Assembly (NCBI GenBank): GCA_013821455.1
Contig: JACDGS010000002.1
Location: forward strand, 93,003-157,002
Origin: Chthoniobacterales bacterium
Lineage (GTDB): Bacteria > Verrucomicrobiota > Verrucomicrobiia > Chthoniobacterales > UBA10450
DNA: 64,000 nucleotides
Direction: 5' to 3'
Position 1 is the stretch's first letter. Every line of letters begins with the position of its first letter. Below the pieces are notes generated by a model. The model had not been told where the DNA came from. It ran no database searches and saw only the letters and a list, made by a program, of their open reading frames with translations. The translations under genes were made by a program, and so were the position numbers. Below are positions 8,660 through 17,247 of this stretch, in pieces.

Positions 8660-8783
8660 AACGTCCAACGTCCAACGTCCAACGTCCAACGTCCAACGTC
8701 GAGCGTCGAGCGTCGAGCGTCGAGCGTCGAGCGTCGAGCGTTGAGCGTTGAGCGTTGAGCGTTGAGCGTTGAGCGTTGAACGT
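8660..8783. repeat. Heptanucleotide tandem array
   Basis: About 17 consecutive 7-bp units that drift along the array: AACGTCC units first, then GAGCGTC units, then GAGCGTT units, ending GAACGTT. The ordered blocks suggest expansion by slippage with successive substitutions. It lies between two plus-strand genes, and no protein is credible across it. Confidence 0.9.
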
Positions 8784-8860
8784 TTTCGCTCCCAAGACTC
8801 GACCGGATGTGAGCCGCTCGCCCCGCTTGACCCCCTCTCCTCGCGAACGCAAACTCGCCC

Positions 8861-9682
8861 ATGGACCCGACACCCGCGCCCCTCATCCCGCAGGAAGGCT
8901 GGCATTGCCTCCACCTTTTTTACCGGATCGAGTACGGCCAGTGGCAACTGCTCAACGCCGCGGAGCAACGCGCCGCCAAAATCGCGCTCTCGACTCTGGT
9001 GCAGGAAACGCGCGCGCTCGAGAACACCCAACTGCTCACCCTCAGCCAGGTCACACCGAAAGCCGACCTCGGCTTCATGCTCATCACGCCCGATTTACAA
9101 GCCGCTAACCGGATCGAGAAACAACTCACCTTATCGTTAGGCGCGGACGTGCTCGTGCCGGTTTACAGCTATCTCTCGCTCACCGAGGAGAGTGAATACA
9201 CCACGACCGAAGAGCAATGGGCGCAAACGTTGGAAATCGAGCAACAGCTTAAGCGCAACACCGCGGAGTTCGACGCCGCGATGCAAACTTTCCGCGAGCG
9301 GATGAAACATTACCGGCACGAGAGAACTTATCCGACGCTGCCAGATTGGCCGATCGTCTGTTTTTACAATATGACGAAACGCCGCGGCGAGACCCATAAT
9401 TGGTATTCGCTGCCCTATGAAGATCGCCGCAAGCTGATGAGTGGCCACGCCCGTGTCGGCCGGCAATACGCGGGCAAAATAAAACAACTCATCACCGGAT
9501 CGACGGGCCTCGACGACGCGGAATGGGGCGTCACGCTTTTTGCTCACGACACCTTCCAAATCAAAGCCATCGTCTATGAAATGCGCTTCGACGAAGTGAG
9601 CGCGGCCTACGCTGACTTCGGCGAATTTTATCTTGGCATTCAACTGCCGCTCGACGAACTGTTCCGCCGCCTGCAGCTCTAA
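8861..9682 (+). CDS. Chlorite dismutase-like family protein, probable coproheme decarboxylase (HemQ/ChdC)
   Basis: 273 residues of the Cld/HemQ superfamily. The C-terminal half has the family signature CFYNMTKRRGETHNWYSLP, GHARVGRQYAGK, then TGSTGLDDAEWGVTLFAHD and YEMRFDEVSAAYADFGEFY. In the coproporphyrin-dependent route these enzymes convert coproheme to protoheme; true chlorite dismutases carry a distal Arg near WGVTLF, which is not evident here, so HemQ is favoured. Start ATG 8861. No other haem genes are adjacent. Confidence 0.85.
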   Translation: MDPTPAPLIPQEGWHCLHLFYRIEYGQWQLLNAAEQRAAKIALSTLVQETRALENTQLLTLSQVTPKADLGFMLITPDLQAANRIEKQLTLSLGADVLVPVYSYLSLTEESEYTTTEEQWAQTLEIEQQLKRNTAEFDAAMQTFRERMKHYRHERTYPTLPDWPIVCFYNMTKRRGETHNWYSLPYEDRRKLMSGHARVGRQYAGKIKQLITGSTGLDDAEWGVTLFAHDTFQIKAIVYEMRFDEVSAAYADFGEFYLGIQLPLDELFRRLQL

Positions 9683-9717
9683 GTCTTCTGCCTAACGAGT
9701 ATAAGTCTCTCAGATAT

Positions 9718-9802
9718 GGATGGGTGGCAGAGTGGTCTAATGCGCACGCCTGGAAAGCGTGTTTGCCGCAAGGCAACCAGGGTTCGAATCCCTGCCCATC
9801 CG
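9718..9802 (+). tRNA. tRNA-Ser(GGA)
   Basis: A class II tRNA of 85 nt. The acceptor stem GGATGGG pairs with CCCATCC, the anticodon stem is CACGC/GCGTG around the loop CTGGAAA (anticodon GGA), there is a long variable arm, and the T-loop is GGTTCGAATCC. Discriminator G is followed by CC, so CCA is not fully encoded. It lies 35 bp after the HemQ-like gene. Confidence 0.96.
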
Positions 9803-9823
9803 CCCTTCCGCGAAACTTTCATC

Positions 9824-10519
9824 TTGCCTCGCACACTTCGATCTAAAACCTTCGCCGGCATACGAGCTGTCTCGGCGCTACTCTTTCTCGTTTTCGCGGC
9901 GCGGACTTTGGCGGTGGGTGATCCCTCCAGTTCCAGCATCCTGGAATCGGCGAAAACGGATTACCTCGCGGGCCATTTCGACTCCGCCCTAACGAAGCTC
10001 GCACAGCACGACAAAGCGAAAGGAGCCGACGGGGATTCTCTCGACCTGCGCGGAGCGATCGCGCTCGAGCAAGGCAAACTGGAATTGGCGGAACGCGACT
10101 TCCGCGAAGCCAACAAGGTCCAGCCGGAACTCTTCGCGCCGCGCCTGCATCTGGCCGACCTCTTCCTGCGCGAGAAGAAATACGACCTTGCGCGCGAGCT
10201 TTATGAAAAGCTCGGGAGCGAAACCAACGTGGTGCTTTCGAACGAGCAGGTGCGCTACGGTTTGCTCCTGATTGCGCTTGCGACTCACGACGACTCCGCC
10301 GCACAAAGCGCGCTCGCGCAGCTCACCTTTCCGACCGAGAGCCCGGCTTACTATTATGCCCAGGCCGCAACGGCTTTCGCCAAAGGCAACGAGAGTGCCG
10401 GCAAAAAGTGGATAGCCACTGCGCGTCAGATCTTCGATCGTCCAGCGCTCGCGTGGTTCGCGTCTCAGCTCTACAACCTCGGCTGGTTGAAAGAAAAACC
10501 GAGCCCGCCCTCAGCTTAG
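9824..10519 (+). CDS. TPR-repeat protein with N-terminal membrane or signal segment
   Basis: A predicted exported or anchored protein of 231 residues: hydrophobic segment IRAVSALLFLVFAARTLA, then TPR-like helices (KTDYLAGHFDSALTKLAQH; GAIALEQGKLELAERDFREANKVQPE; LADLFLREKKYDLARELYEKLG). The frame is open back through tRNA-Ser, so I start at the TTG at 9824, the first start codon after the tRNA; this is uncertain. TPRs suggest a protein-interaction role; no specific function is visible. Confidence 0.7.
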   Translation: MPRTLRSKTFAGIRAVSALLFLVFAARTLAVGDPSSSSILESAKTDYLAGHFDSALTKLAQHDKAKGADGDSLDLRGAIALEQGKLELAERDFREANKVQPELFAPRLHLADLFLREKKYDLARELYEKLGSETNVVLSNEQVRYGLLLIALATHDDSAAQSALAQLTFPTESPAYYYAQAATAFAKGNESAGKKWIATARQIFDRPALAWFASQLYNLGWLKEKPSPPSA

Positions 10520-10528
10520 CGGCATCAT

Positions 10529-11221
10529 TCAACCTTCAGCCGGTGGCTGCCGCCGGCTCAGCACCTGCGTTGTCTGCCGCACTTTCACGATGCTATTCCC
10601 CGGCAGCACGCCGCGAAAACTTGCACCCGGATAAATGATGCAGTCGCGTCCGATGACCGAGCCGGGATTCAAAACTGCGTTGCAACCGATCTCACTCCGG
10701 TCGCCGATGATCGCGCCGAATTTCGTTAGGCCAGTCGCGATCATGCCGTCCGTCGCGAGAACCGAGATCTCCGCGTGATCGAGTTTCACATTGGAAAGAA
10801 TCGCGCCCGCGCCGAGGTGCGCGCGATAGCCGAGAATGGAATCGCCGACGTAACTGAAATGCGGGACCTGGACGTCGTCGAAAAGGATGCAGTTCTTGAA
10901 TTCGCACGAGTTGCCCATGACGACGCCGTTGCCCGCGATCACGTTTTCGCGCACGTAACAGCCGCTGCGGATGTGGCAATTCTCCCCGATCCACGCGGGG
11001 CCTTTCAACATCGCGCCTTGCTCGATGATGGTGCCCCGCCCGACAAAAACGGAGCTGCTCACAAACGGTTTCCCCACCAGCTCCCCAAGCACCGCGGGCT
11101 TCAGTCGAAACTTGAGATAACTCGGGATCTGCTTCAGGGCTTCCCAGACATATTTGTCTGGCTCGAAAAGTTTCGAGTGTGCGGTGTGACCGAGCTCGAA
11201 GAATTCCGTGGCTTGAAACAT
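10529..11221 (-). CDS. Left-handed beta-helix (hexapeptide) acyl/nucleotidyltransferase-like protein
   Basis: A 230-residue protein dominated by hexapeptide repeats (FVGRGTIIEQGAML, HIRSGCYVRENVIAGNGVVMG, SEIGCNAVLNPGSVIGRDCIIYPG), like the C-terminal acetyltransferase domain of GlmU-type sugar-phosphate nucleotidyltransferases but without the nucleotidyltransferase domain. The start ATG 11221 (MFQATEFF) is 4 bp after the cysS stop, with GCCTAACGA spanning the junction. An acyl transferase acting on a sugar nucleotide is likely; the substrate is unknown. Confidence 0.75.
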   Translation of the reverse strand: MFQATEFFELGHTAHSKLFEPDKYVWEALKQIPSYLKFRLKPAVLGELVGKPFVSSSVFVGRGTIIEQGAMLKGPAWIGENCHIRSGCYVRENVIAGNGVVMGNSCEFKNCILFDDVQVPHFSYVGDSILGYRAHLGAGAILSNVKLDHAEISVLATDGMIATGLTKFGAIIGDRSEIGCNAVLNPGSVIGRDCIIYPGASFRGVLPGNSIVKVRQTTQVLSRRQPPAEG

Positions 11222-11225
11222 ATCG

Positions 11226-12629
11226 TTAGGCACCGGCCCGCCGGGTGACGACCTGCCCGTCTTTGGTGTCGCGCACATCCCAGCCGAGATCGCGCAAATT
11301 GTCACGCAACTCGTCGCTCCGTTGCCAATCGCGCGCCTGCCGCGCCTGCTTCCGTTTCTCAACGAGCTGCTCGATTTCCGGAGGCACTTTTTCCTCCGAC
11401 GTCTCGAGCGCGAGGACGCGGTTAATTTTTTCCCACCACTGCAACCAGGCCAGGGCGCGTTCGGGTTTCATGCTTTCGTCCAACTCGCGATTGCTCACCC
11501 GCAGTTGTTCAAACAGCTCGCCGAGCGCGGCGGAAATATTCAAATCGTCGTCGAGAGCCGCAGCGAAGTTGTCGCGTTCAATCGATTCGTTAGGCGAACT
11601 CGTTAGGCGCGCTGTTTCGCGCAACCGCCGCAGCCATTCGTCGATTCGGCTCAAGGCCTGGCGGGCTTCCGCTAAACCTTCCCAAGTGAAATTGAGCGGC
11701 GCACGGTAGTGCACGCGGAGCAAAGCAAAGCGCACTTCGCGTCCGGTGTATCCTTTCGCGAGAAGATCGGGCAGGGTAAGAAAGTTGCCTAACGACTTCG
11801 ACATCTTCTCTCCCTCGACGAGCAGATGCGCGCAGTGCAGCCAATAGCGCACGAACGGCGCTTTGCCGCTGCAACCCTCCGACTGGGCGATCTCCGCTTC
11901 GTGATGCGGGAAAATATTATCGACGCCACCGCAATGGATATCGAGCTGTTCGCCTAACAATGACGTCGCCATCGCGCTGCACTCAATGTGCCAGCCCGGC
12001 CGGCCGCGACCCCACGGGCTCTCCCACGCCACGTCGCCATCCTCTTCGTCCCACGCTTTCCAGAGCGCGAAATCGCCGACGTGCTCCTTGTCGTATTCAT
12101 CGCTTTTCACCCGGCCGGTCGAGCGCAATTCGGCGAGATCGAAGTGCGCGAGATGACCGTAATTCGGAAAACGGTTGATCCGATAATAAACCGATTTGTC
12201 ATCGGCCTGATAAGCGAGCCCGCGCTCGATCAAAATCGAGATCATGGCGATCATGGCCGCGATGTAGCGGTCTTCCGTCGCCGCGGGAAACTCGTTAGGC
12301 GATTTGATCTCCAGCGTTCCGAGGTCCTGAAAAAATGCTTCCTTGAACGGTGCGGTGAAGTCCGCGAGTGGGAGATTTTCCGCGCGGCTGCCGCGGATTG
12401 TTTTGTCGTCCACGTCCGTGAGGTTCATCACCCGATTGACGTTGAAGCCGCGGGCTTCGAGATGGCGCTGGAGCAGGTCTTCGAAAATGTAAGCGCGAAA
12501 ATTTCCGATATGCGCGCGGCTATAGACCGTCGGCCCGCAGGTGTACATCTTTACGATCTTCCCCTCGGGATCGAGAGGCTGAAACTCCTCCAGTGTCCGC
12601 GAGTAAGTGTTAAAAAACCGAAGCGCCAT
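11226..12629 (-). CDS. cysS: Cysteinyl-tRNA synthetase
   Basis: A class Ia aminoacyl-tRNA synthetase of 467 residues, the usual length. The zinc-site start YTCGPTVYSRAHIGNFR contains the HIGH-type motif (AHIGN), WHIECSAMA and GGVDNIFPHHEAEIAQSE are canonical Cys-specific blocks, and EKMSKSLGNF is the KMSKS loop. It charges tRNA-Cys. Four CCTAACGA-core copies lie inside the gene and one more at its stop codon (GCC-TAA-CGA). Confidence 0.97.
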   Translation of the reverse strand: MALRFFNTYSRTLEEFQPLDPEGKIVKMYTCGPTVYSRAHIGNFRAYIFEDLLQRHLEARGFNVNRVMNLTDVDDKTIRGSRAENLPLADFTAPFKEAFFQDLGTLEIKSPNEFPAATEDRYIAAMIAMISILIERGLAYQADDKSVYYRINRFPNYGHLAHFDLAELRSTGRVKSDEYDKEHVGDFALWKAWDEEDGDVAWESPWGRGRPGWHIECSAMATSLLGEQLDIHCGGVDNIFPHHEAEIAQSEGCSGKAPFVRYWLHCAHLLVEGEKMSKSLGNFLTLPDLLAKGYTGREVRFALLRVHYRAPLNFTWEGLAEARQALSRIDEWLRRLRETARLTSSPNESIERDNFAAALDDDLNISAALGELFEQLRVSNRELDESMKPERALAWLQWWEKINRVLALETSEEKVPPEIEQLVEKRKQARQARDWQRSDELRDNLRDLGWDVRDTKDGQVVTRRAGA

Positions 12630-12652
12630 TTAGATCGTCACCAGCGCGCAAC

Positions 12653-12756
12653 TTGTCATCCCGAGTGAAGCGAGAGACCCCGCAAGCGTCATTGTGCTTC
12701 CCATTTCCTCGAATCGCAAAAGCATGGAGGGGACCTTCGCTCCGCTCAGGCTGACA
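12653..12756. repeat. TTGTCATCC element, copy A
   Basis: Starts TTGTCATCCCGAGTGAAGCG and ends GCTCAGGCTGACA, with internal GACCCCGCAAGCG. It is one of nine elements sharing these ends. It lies between cysS and ispF and has no coding potential. Confidence 0.8.
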
Positions 12757-12775
12757 TCGTTAGGCTCATCATTCC

Positions 12776-13252
12776 TCATTCTTGCTCCACACTCGCCACC
12801 GCCATCGCCGCCATGCCTTCTTCCCGGCCAATCGCGCCCATGCCTTCATTCGTCGTCGCCTTGATCCCCACCTGCGCGACATCAATCCCTATCGCCTCCG
12901 AGATCCTCGCGCGCATCGCCGCAAGATGCGGTCCGATCTGCGGCGCCTCCGCGATCAACGTCGCGTCCACATTCGCGACTCGATAATTTTGTGCGGCCAA
13001 AAGTTTTCCGACTCCTCGCAAAATTTCCAGGCTGCTCATCCCCCGAATCGATTCATCCGAGTTCGGAAAATGATGCCCGATGTCGCGCTCGCCGATCGCG
13101 CCTAACAATGCATCCGCGATCGCATGACTGAGCACGTCCGCATCGGAATGTCCATCGAGCCCGCGCGTGTGCGCAATCTCGACGCCGCCAAGGATCAGCT
13201 TGCGGCCTTCTTTAAAACGGTGGGCGTCGTACCCGATTCCCGAACGAAACAT
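12776..13252 (-). CDS. ispF: 2-C-methyl-D-erythritol 2,4-cyclodiphosphate synthase
   Basis: A 158-residue enzyme of the MEP isoprenoid pathway. The metal ligands are visible in GYDAHRF (Asp9, His11) and DGHSDADVLSHA; FPNSDESIRGMSS and the C-terminal KATTNEGMGAIGREEGMAAMAV complete the signature. ispD is not adjacent. The gap of about 9 bp to the following IMPase gene consists almost entirely of a TCGTTAGGC copy. Confidence 0.96.
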   Translation of the reverse strand: MFRSGIGYDAHRFKEGRKLILGGVEIAHTRGLDGHSDADVLSHAIADALLGAIGERDIGHHFPNSDESIRGMSSLEILRGVGKLLAAQNYRVANVDATLIAEAPQIGPHLAAMRARISEAIGIDVAQVGIKATTNEGMGAIGREEGMAAMAVASVEQE

Positions 13253-13261
13253 CTCGTTAGG

Positions 13262-14005
13262 CTAACTCAGATCGAGCAATCCGTTCGAAGCCACGACGCT
13301 GAATTTATCCGGCAGATCGGCGCGCGCCTGCATTTCCACGCGGCCGCCCGCGGCTTCCACGAGCAGCCAACCGGCGGCGATATCCCAAAGGCTGATGCCT
13401 TGCTCGAGATACGCATCGAGCCGACCGCAGGCGATGTAAGCGAGGTCGAGCGCGGCGCTGCCTAACATTCGGCACTTGCGCACCCGATGCACCATTTGCT
13501 GCAGCAGCGGCAATCCCGCATCGATCGTCGAGCTCGTTTTCGCGAAGCCCACGGAGACGATCGACTCTGCGAGATTCGCCCTTTCGCTCACGTGAATTTC
13601 CCGGCCGTTGAGCAGCGGCGGCTGACCTTTTTCTCCAGTCCACAACTCCTCGCGAATCGGATCGTAAATCACGCCCACCATGATCTCCCCGCGCAAGCGC
13701 AACGCGATCGAAACGCAAAAATGCGGGATGCCGTAAAAATAATTTACCGTTCCATCAAGCGGATCGACCACCCATTGGTAAGCGCTCGCCTGATCGCCGA
13801 CGACGCCCTCTTCGCCATAAAGCGCGTGTTCTGGAAAATGCCCAAGCAAAATTTCCGTGATCAAATCCTGCGCGAGCACATCAACTTCGAGTTTGATGTC
13901 GTGCGCCGTAGTCGCATTGATCGTGAGCGGTTTTTCGAAACGCGCACCCAGGAGTTCACCGGCGGCTTGCGCCGCCTCCTTCGCCGCTTCGAGATGGGAA
14001 ATCAC
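13262..14005 (-). CDS. Inositol-monophosphatase family phosphatase
   Basis: 247 residues of the Li-sensitive phosphatase superfamily. The metal-binding sites are GEEGV (Glu) and WVVDPLDGTVNYFYGIPHFCVS, and the C-terminal block GISLWDIAAGWLLVEAAGG is also conserved. It may act on inositol phosphate, histidinol phosphate or a sugar phosphate; SuhB-like is the default label. It is the distal partner of ispF. Confidence 0.88.
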   Translation of the reverse strand: MISHLEAAKEAAQAAGELLGARFEKPLTINATTAHDIKLEVDVLAQDLITEILLGHFPEHALYGEEGVVGDQASAYQWVVDPLDGTVNYFYGIPHFCVSIALRLRGEIMVGVIYDPIREELWTGEKGQPPLLNGREIHVSERANLAESIVSVGFAKTSSTIDAGLPLLQQMVHRVRKCRMLGSAALDLAYIACGRLDAYLEQGISLWDIAAGWLLVEAAGGRVEMQARADLPDKFSVVASNGLLDLS

Positions 14006-14054
14006 GCGCGCAACCTAACCGATTCTGCCGCGCCGCTGAGAAGTTTTTTCCCTG

Positions 14055-14090
14055 AAAAAAACCGGGAGAAGAAATAAATCCTTCTCCCGG
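14055..14090 (-). terminator. Rho-independent terminator
   Basis: A perfect 10-bp stem CCGGGAGAAG/CTTCTCCCGG (14062-14071 and 14081-14090) is followed in the minus-strand sense by a run of seven T. It lies downstream of the small Lys/Ala-rich gene, which it would terminate about 60 bp after the stop, just before the IMPase gene. Confidence 0.85.
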
Positions 14091-14148
14091 GTTGAATTTT
14101 GATTGAGGAAGAACGGCAAACTGTCCGCCCTTCTGTGGATGAGGCGGC

Positions 14149-14238
14149 CTAGCGTTTTCCTTTTTTCTTGGCTGCCATTTTTTTCTTAGCCGGCGCTTTT
14201 TTCGCCGCTTTTTTGGCTGATTTTTTCTTCGTTGCCAT
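14149..14238 (-). CDS. 29-residue Lys/Ala-rich basic peptide (histone H1-tail-like)
   Basis: ATG at 14238 to TAG at 14149 encodes 29 residues made almost only of Lys and Ala (MATKKKSAKKAAKKAP... ending KKKGKR). A purine-rich AAAGGGGGGAT lies just before the ATG and a strong terminator follows, which argues that it is a genuine expressed unit rather than chance. Composition resembles the tails of bacterial histone H1-like nucleoid proteins (Hc1-type), so nucleic-acid binding is plausible but inferred from composition alone. Confidence 0.7.
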   Translation of the reverse strand: MATKKKSAKKAAKKAPAKKKMAAKKKGKR

Positions 14239-14317
14239 AGGGAATCCCCCCTTTCAATCCGCAGAAGCGGTGTGTGAACAGTGTGTGAATAACTTCACTT
14301 CATCGAGTCACTAAGCG

Positions 14318-14971
14318 TCACGTTTTTTTTGTCAAACAATTTTCGCGCGCATTCAAAATAATTTTCAACAAAGTGCGCGCGAGTTCCGTTTTTTTTCCGC
14401 GCGCGACCTTCCTTGGCTCGTCGTTAGGCAAAAAAATCATCAACTCGTTCTCATCGGATTCCATCCCGAGATCAGCGTGGCTCACGTCATTCGCGACCAG
14501 GAGATCGCAATTTTTCTCCCGCAGTTTACGCGTGGCGTTCACTGCTAAATCCTGCGTCTCCGCCGCGAAACCGACTACGAAGCAATCGTGTTTCACACTC
14601 GTTAGGCTGGCGAGAATGTCGCGGGTCGGCTCCAGCGCGAGCGCGAATGGCTCGTCGTGCTTCTTCATTTTCCCAGCCGAGTAATGCGCCGGTTTGTAAT
14701 CGCAGACCGCGGCGCACATCACGAAGACATCGCAGGCGCCGATCTGCGCAGATGCGGCCTCGAACATTTCGTTGCCCGTGGTCACGCGAATAACTTTCGC
14801 GCCTAACGGATCAGCCAGCGCGACCGGTCCGGAGATAAGAGTAACTTGGTGTTTTTCTTCGAGCGCGGCCGCGGCGATCGCATAACCCATTTTGCCGGAC
14901 GAGCGATTGCTGAGATAACGCACCGCGTCGAGCGGTTCGCGCGTCGGTCCGGCCGTGATCAGAAACTTCAC
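14318..14971 (-). CDS. coaB: Phosphopantothenate-cysteine ligase (CoaB half of CoaBC)
   Basis: This 217-residue protein corresponds to the C-terminal domain of bifunctional CoaBC: FLITAGPTREPLDAVRYLSNRSSGKMGYAIA is the ligase signature, and MCAAVCDYKPAHYSAGKMKK the second block. It joins cysteine to 4-phosphopantothenate in CoA synthesis. I choose the GTG at 14971, which overlaps the coaC stop in a GTGA arrangement, so the two halves are translationally coupled separate genes rather than one fused gene. Confidence 0.92.
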   Translation of the reverse strand: MKFLITAGPTREPLDAVRYLSNRSSGKMGYAIAAAALEEKHQVTLISGPVALADPLGAKVIRVTTGNEMFEAASAQIGACDVFVMCAAVCDYKPAHYSAGKMKKHDEPFALALEPTRDILASLTSVKHDCFVVGFAAETQDLAVNATRKLREKNCDLLVANDVSHADLGMESDENELMIFLPNDEPRKVARGKKTELARTLLKIILNARENCLTKKT

Positions 14972-15528
14972 GCGATCAGGTTGTCCTGGCGCGCGAGCAA
15001 AAATTCGGCGCGAAACGCGATCTCCTCGACCTTCCACAACCGGCCGAGCCCTTCGTAACCGCACGCGAGCATGCCCGCTTCGGGGCCGATGAATTCAACG
15101 CCGCGTTTGCCTAACGACGCCACATTTTCCTGCGTCGCGGCATGCTCCCACATTTTTCCATTCATGGCTGGCGCGAGCAGAATGGGAGCGCGCGTCGCGA
15201 GCGCGATCGCGGCCAGCGGATGACCGGCGAGGCCGTGCGCGAGTTCCGCGATGATGTTCGCAGTCGCGGGTGCGAGCAGGAGAAGATCAGCGCGATCCGC
15301 GAGCGCGATATGACCCGGATGCCAACTTTCCTTCTCATCGTAGAAACTGGTGGTGACCGGATTTTTTGAGAGCGTCTGGAAGGTGAGCGGCGTGATGAAT
15401 TCGGTCGCGTCTTGCGTCATCACGACAAAGACATCGTGCCCTTGTTTCACGAGCAGGCTTGCGAGTTCGGCGGCCTTGTAGGCGGCAATCGAGCCGGTGA
15501 CGCCGAGGACAATCTGTTTTTGTTTCAC
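14968..15528 (-). CDS. coaC: Phosphopantothenoylcysteine decarboxylase (CoaC half)
   Basis: A flavoprotein of the HFCD family, about 186 residues. GVTGSIAAYKAAELASLLVKQGHDV binds FMN, PATANIIAELAHGLAG and PAMNGKMWEHAATQ are the family motifs (the Asn of PxMNxxMW is catalytic), and FIGPEAGMLACGYEGLGRL closes the active site. The start is uncertain: GTG 15528 begins right at the conserved region, GTG 15558 would add ten residues. It precedes coaB with a 4-bp overlap. Confidence 0.93.
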   Translation of the reverse strand: MKQKQIVLGVTGSIAAYKAAELASLLVKQGHDVFVVMTQDATEFITPLTFQTLSKNPVTTSFYDEKESWHPGHIALADRADLLLLAPATANIIAELAHGLAGHPLAAIALATRAPILLAPAMNGKMWEHAATQENVASLGKRGVEFIGPEAGMLACGYEGLGRLWKVEEIAFRAEFLLARQDNLIA

Positions 15529-15561
15529 GATGATTTTTACGAACGAGCGCGTGCCCACGAA

Positions 15562-15676
15562 TTGTCATCCCGAGCGAAGCGAGGGACCCCGCCAGCGTTT
15601 GCCGGTGGGAGTGACAACCAAAGCGTCGAACCGCGCGAGGGGTCCTTCGCCGCGCTGCGCCGGCTCAGGATGACAA
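15562..15676. repeat. TTGTCATCC element, copy B
   Basis: Starts TTGTCATCCCGAGCGAAGCG and ends CGGCTCAGGATGACAA, about 115 bp. It separates gmk from coaC, two genes often adjacent in bacteria, and so probably sits inside an ancestral operon. Confidence 0.85.
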
Positions 15677-15707
15677 GGTAGGATGTCGCCATATCACTCG
15701 TTACTCG

Positions 15708-16319
15708 TTAGGCCAAAACCAGCCGTGTGCTGAGATAACGTTCCGCGCCCATGATGTTGCGAAATTTTTGCAGGTCTTCTTCAATCGATTTGCTGATGAT
15801 GGTGTAGCGATAATCGCGCCAGAGTTCCATCTCGCGCGCCGCCGTCACCAGGCGCACTTCGATTTGCGCCGGCGTCTCCGTTCCTCTTTTCGTTAGGCGC
15901 CGACGCAACTCCTCCAGATCGGGCGGCAGGATAAAGACATCGGCCAGCGCCTGGCGGACAAAGACATCGTCGTAGCCGCGGATGGTCGCCGCTCCCTGCG
16001 TGTCGATGTCGATCAGGACATCGACGCCGTCGTGCAGATTTTTCAAAATCGGGTCGCGCAAGGTGCCGTAAAATTTTCCATGCACATTTGCGTGCTCCAG
16101 GAATTCGCCAGCGGTCAGCCGCTCCGCGAACTCGGCTTCAGAGAGAAAATGATAGTCTTCCCCGTCGATCTCGCCGGCGCGCGGCGGGCGCGTGGTGCAG
16201 GAGACGGAGTAAACAAAGTCGCGCGTCTGTCGGAGCGCATCGCAGAGCGTGGACTTGCCCGCACCCGAAGGCGCTGAGACGACGAAAAGAATTCCGTAGC
16301 GGCTGAATTCCTTATTCAA
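15708..16319 (-). CDS. gmk: Guanylate kinase
   Basis: A 203-residue enzyme that phosphorylates GMP to GDP. The P-loop VVSAPSGAGKSTL is at the N-terminus; SVSCTTRPPRAGEIDGEDYHFLS binds GMP, and LIDIDTQGAATIR is the Walker B-like block. The start overlaps the yicC stop by 8 bp. The stop TAA lies in a GCCTAACGA copy. A yicC-gmk-coaBC order is common in bacteria; rpoZ, often next to gmk, is not seen. Confidence 0.96.
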   Translation of the reverse strand: MNKEFSRYGILFVVSAPSGAGKSTLCDALRQTRDFVYSVSCTTRPPRAGEIDGEDYHFLSEAEFAERLTAGEFLEHANVHGKFYGTLRDPILKNLHDGVDVLIDIDTQGAATIRGYDDVFVRQALADVFILPPDLEELRRRLTKRGTETPAQIEVRLVTAAREMELWRDYRYTIISKSIEEDLQKFRNIMGAERYLSTRLVLA

Positions 16320-17187
16320 GATTCTGGATTTGTTCGCGAATTTTTTCCACTTCTGCTTTGCAGGCGACGACGTGCGGTGAAATTTCGGGGTCGCCCGCTT
16401 TCGCGCCTAACGTATTCAGCTCGCGCGAAATTTCCTGGGTGATGAACTCGAGCGCGCGGCCGACCGGTTCCTCCTTGCGCAGATGATGCGCGAATTGCGC
16501 GAGGTGACTGTCGAGTCGCGTCAGCTCTTCGGAGACATCGGAGCGGTCGGCAAAAAAGGCGACTTCTTTGAGCAGGCGCTCATCGTTAGGCTGAAGATCG
16601 AGCCCGGCCTGGTTGATTCGCTCCAGCAAAATGTGCCGATGCTTTTCCGCGAGGGCAGGATGCAAACGCCGCACCTCTTTCAGCGCCTGGCGCACGACTT
16701 TGAGGCGATGAATCAAATCCTTCGCGAGATGTTTGCCTTCGCGCGCGCGCATCTTAATCAGCTCCTCGAGCGCGCGGCCGAGCGCCTCCTCGAGCGCGGG
16801 CCAGACGTCGTTAGGCACGACACTTTCCTCGGAGAAGCGCATCACGCCCGGCGCCTGCAGGATCATCCCGATGGTGATCTCGCCACTGACCGCCAGCTCC
16901 GTTTGCAGCGCGCGCATCGCTTCGTGGTAGGAACGCGCGAGCGTGCGATCGAGCGCGAGATGGCGCGCACCATTCGCGCTCGGTTCGTAGGCGACGACGA
17001 CGTTCGTGCGCCCGCGCGCGAGACGTTCGCTGACCGCTTCGCGCACGCGTGGCTCGAGCGCGCTTAATTCCCGCGGGAGATTCACGACGATGTCGCTCTG
17101 CCGGCGGTTCACCGAGTTGATTTGGACGCTGATGCTGGCGCCGCCGCGTTCGCTTTCGCCCCGGCCGTATCCGGTCATGCTCCGCAT
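16312..17187 (-). CDS. yicC: YicC-family endoribonuclease
   Basis: A 291-residue protein with the family start MRSMTGYGRGE and the C-terminal block REISRELNTLGAKAGDPEISPHVVACKAEVEKIREQIQNLE (DUF1732), which holds acidic metal-binding residues. YicC proteins are RNA endonucleases. It is first in the gmk pair, and the distance to coaC is due to a repeat. Confidence 0.93.
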   Translation of the reverse strand: MRSMTGYGRGESERGGASISVQINSVNRRQSDIVVNLPRELSALEPRVREAVSERLARGRTNVVVAYEPSANGARHLALDRTLARSYHEAMRALQTELAVSGEITIGMILQAPGVMRFSEESVVPNDVWPALEEALGRALEELIKMRAREGKHLAKDLIHRLKVVRQALKEVRRLHPALAEKHRHILLERINQAGLDLQPNDERLLKEVAFFADRSDVSEELTRLDSHLAQFAHHLRKEEPVGRALEFITQEISRELNTLGAKAGDPEISPHVVACKAEVEKIREQIQNLE

Positions 17188-17247
17188 CGTTAGGCCAGGC
17201 GCGAGGGCGCGAGTTGCGTTGGGAGCGGAGTCATCGAGCCGGGCAAG

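Noticed and set aside
8660..8783. CRISPR array
   Set aside because: Units are 7 bp with no spacers; no cas genes nearby.
9716..9823. N-terminal extension of the TPR gene across tRNA-Ser
   Set aside because: The codons lie within the tRNA gene; the protein more likely starts after it.
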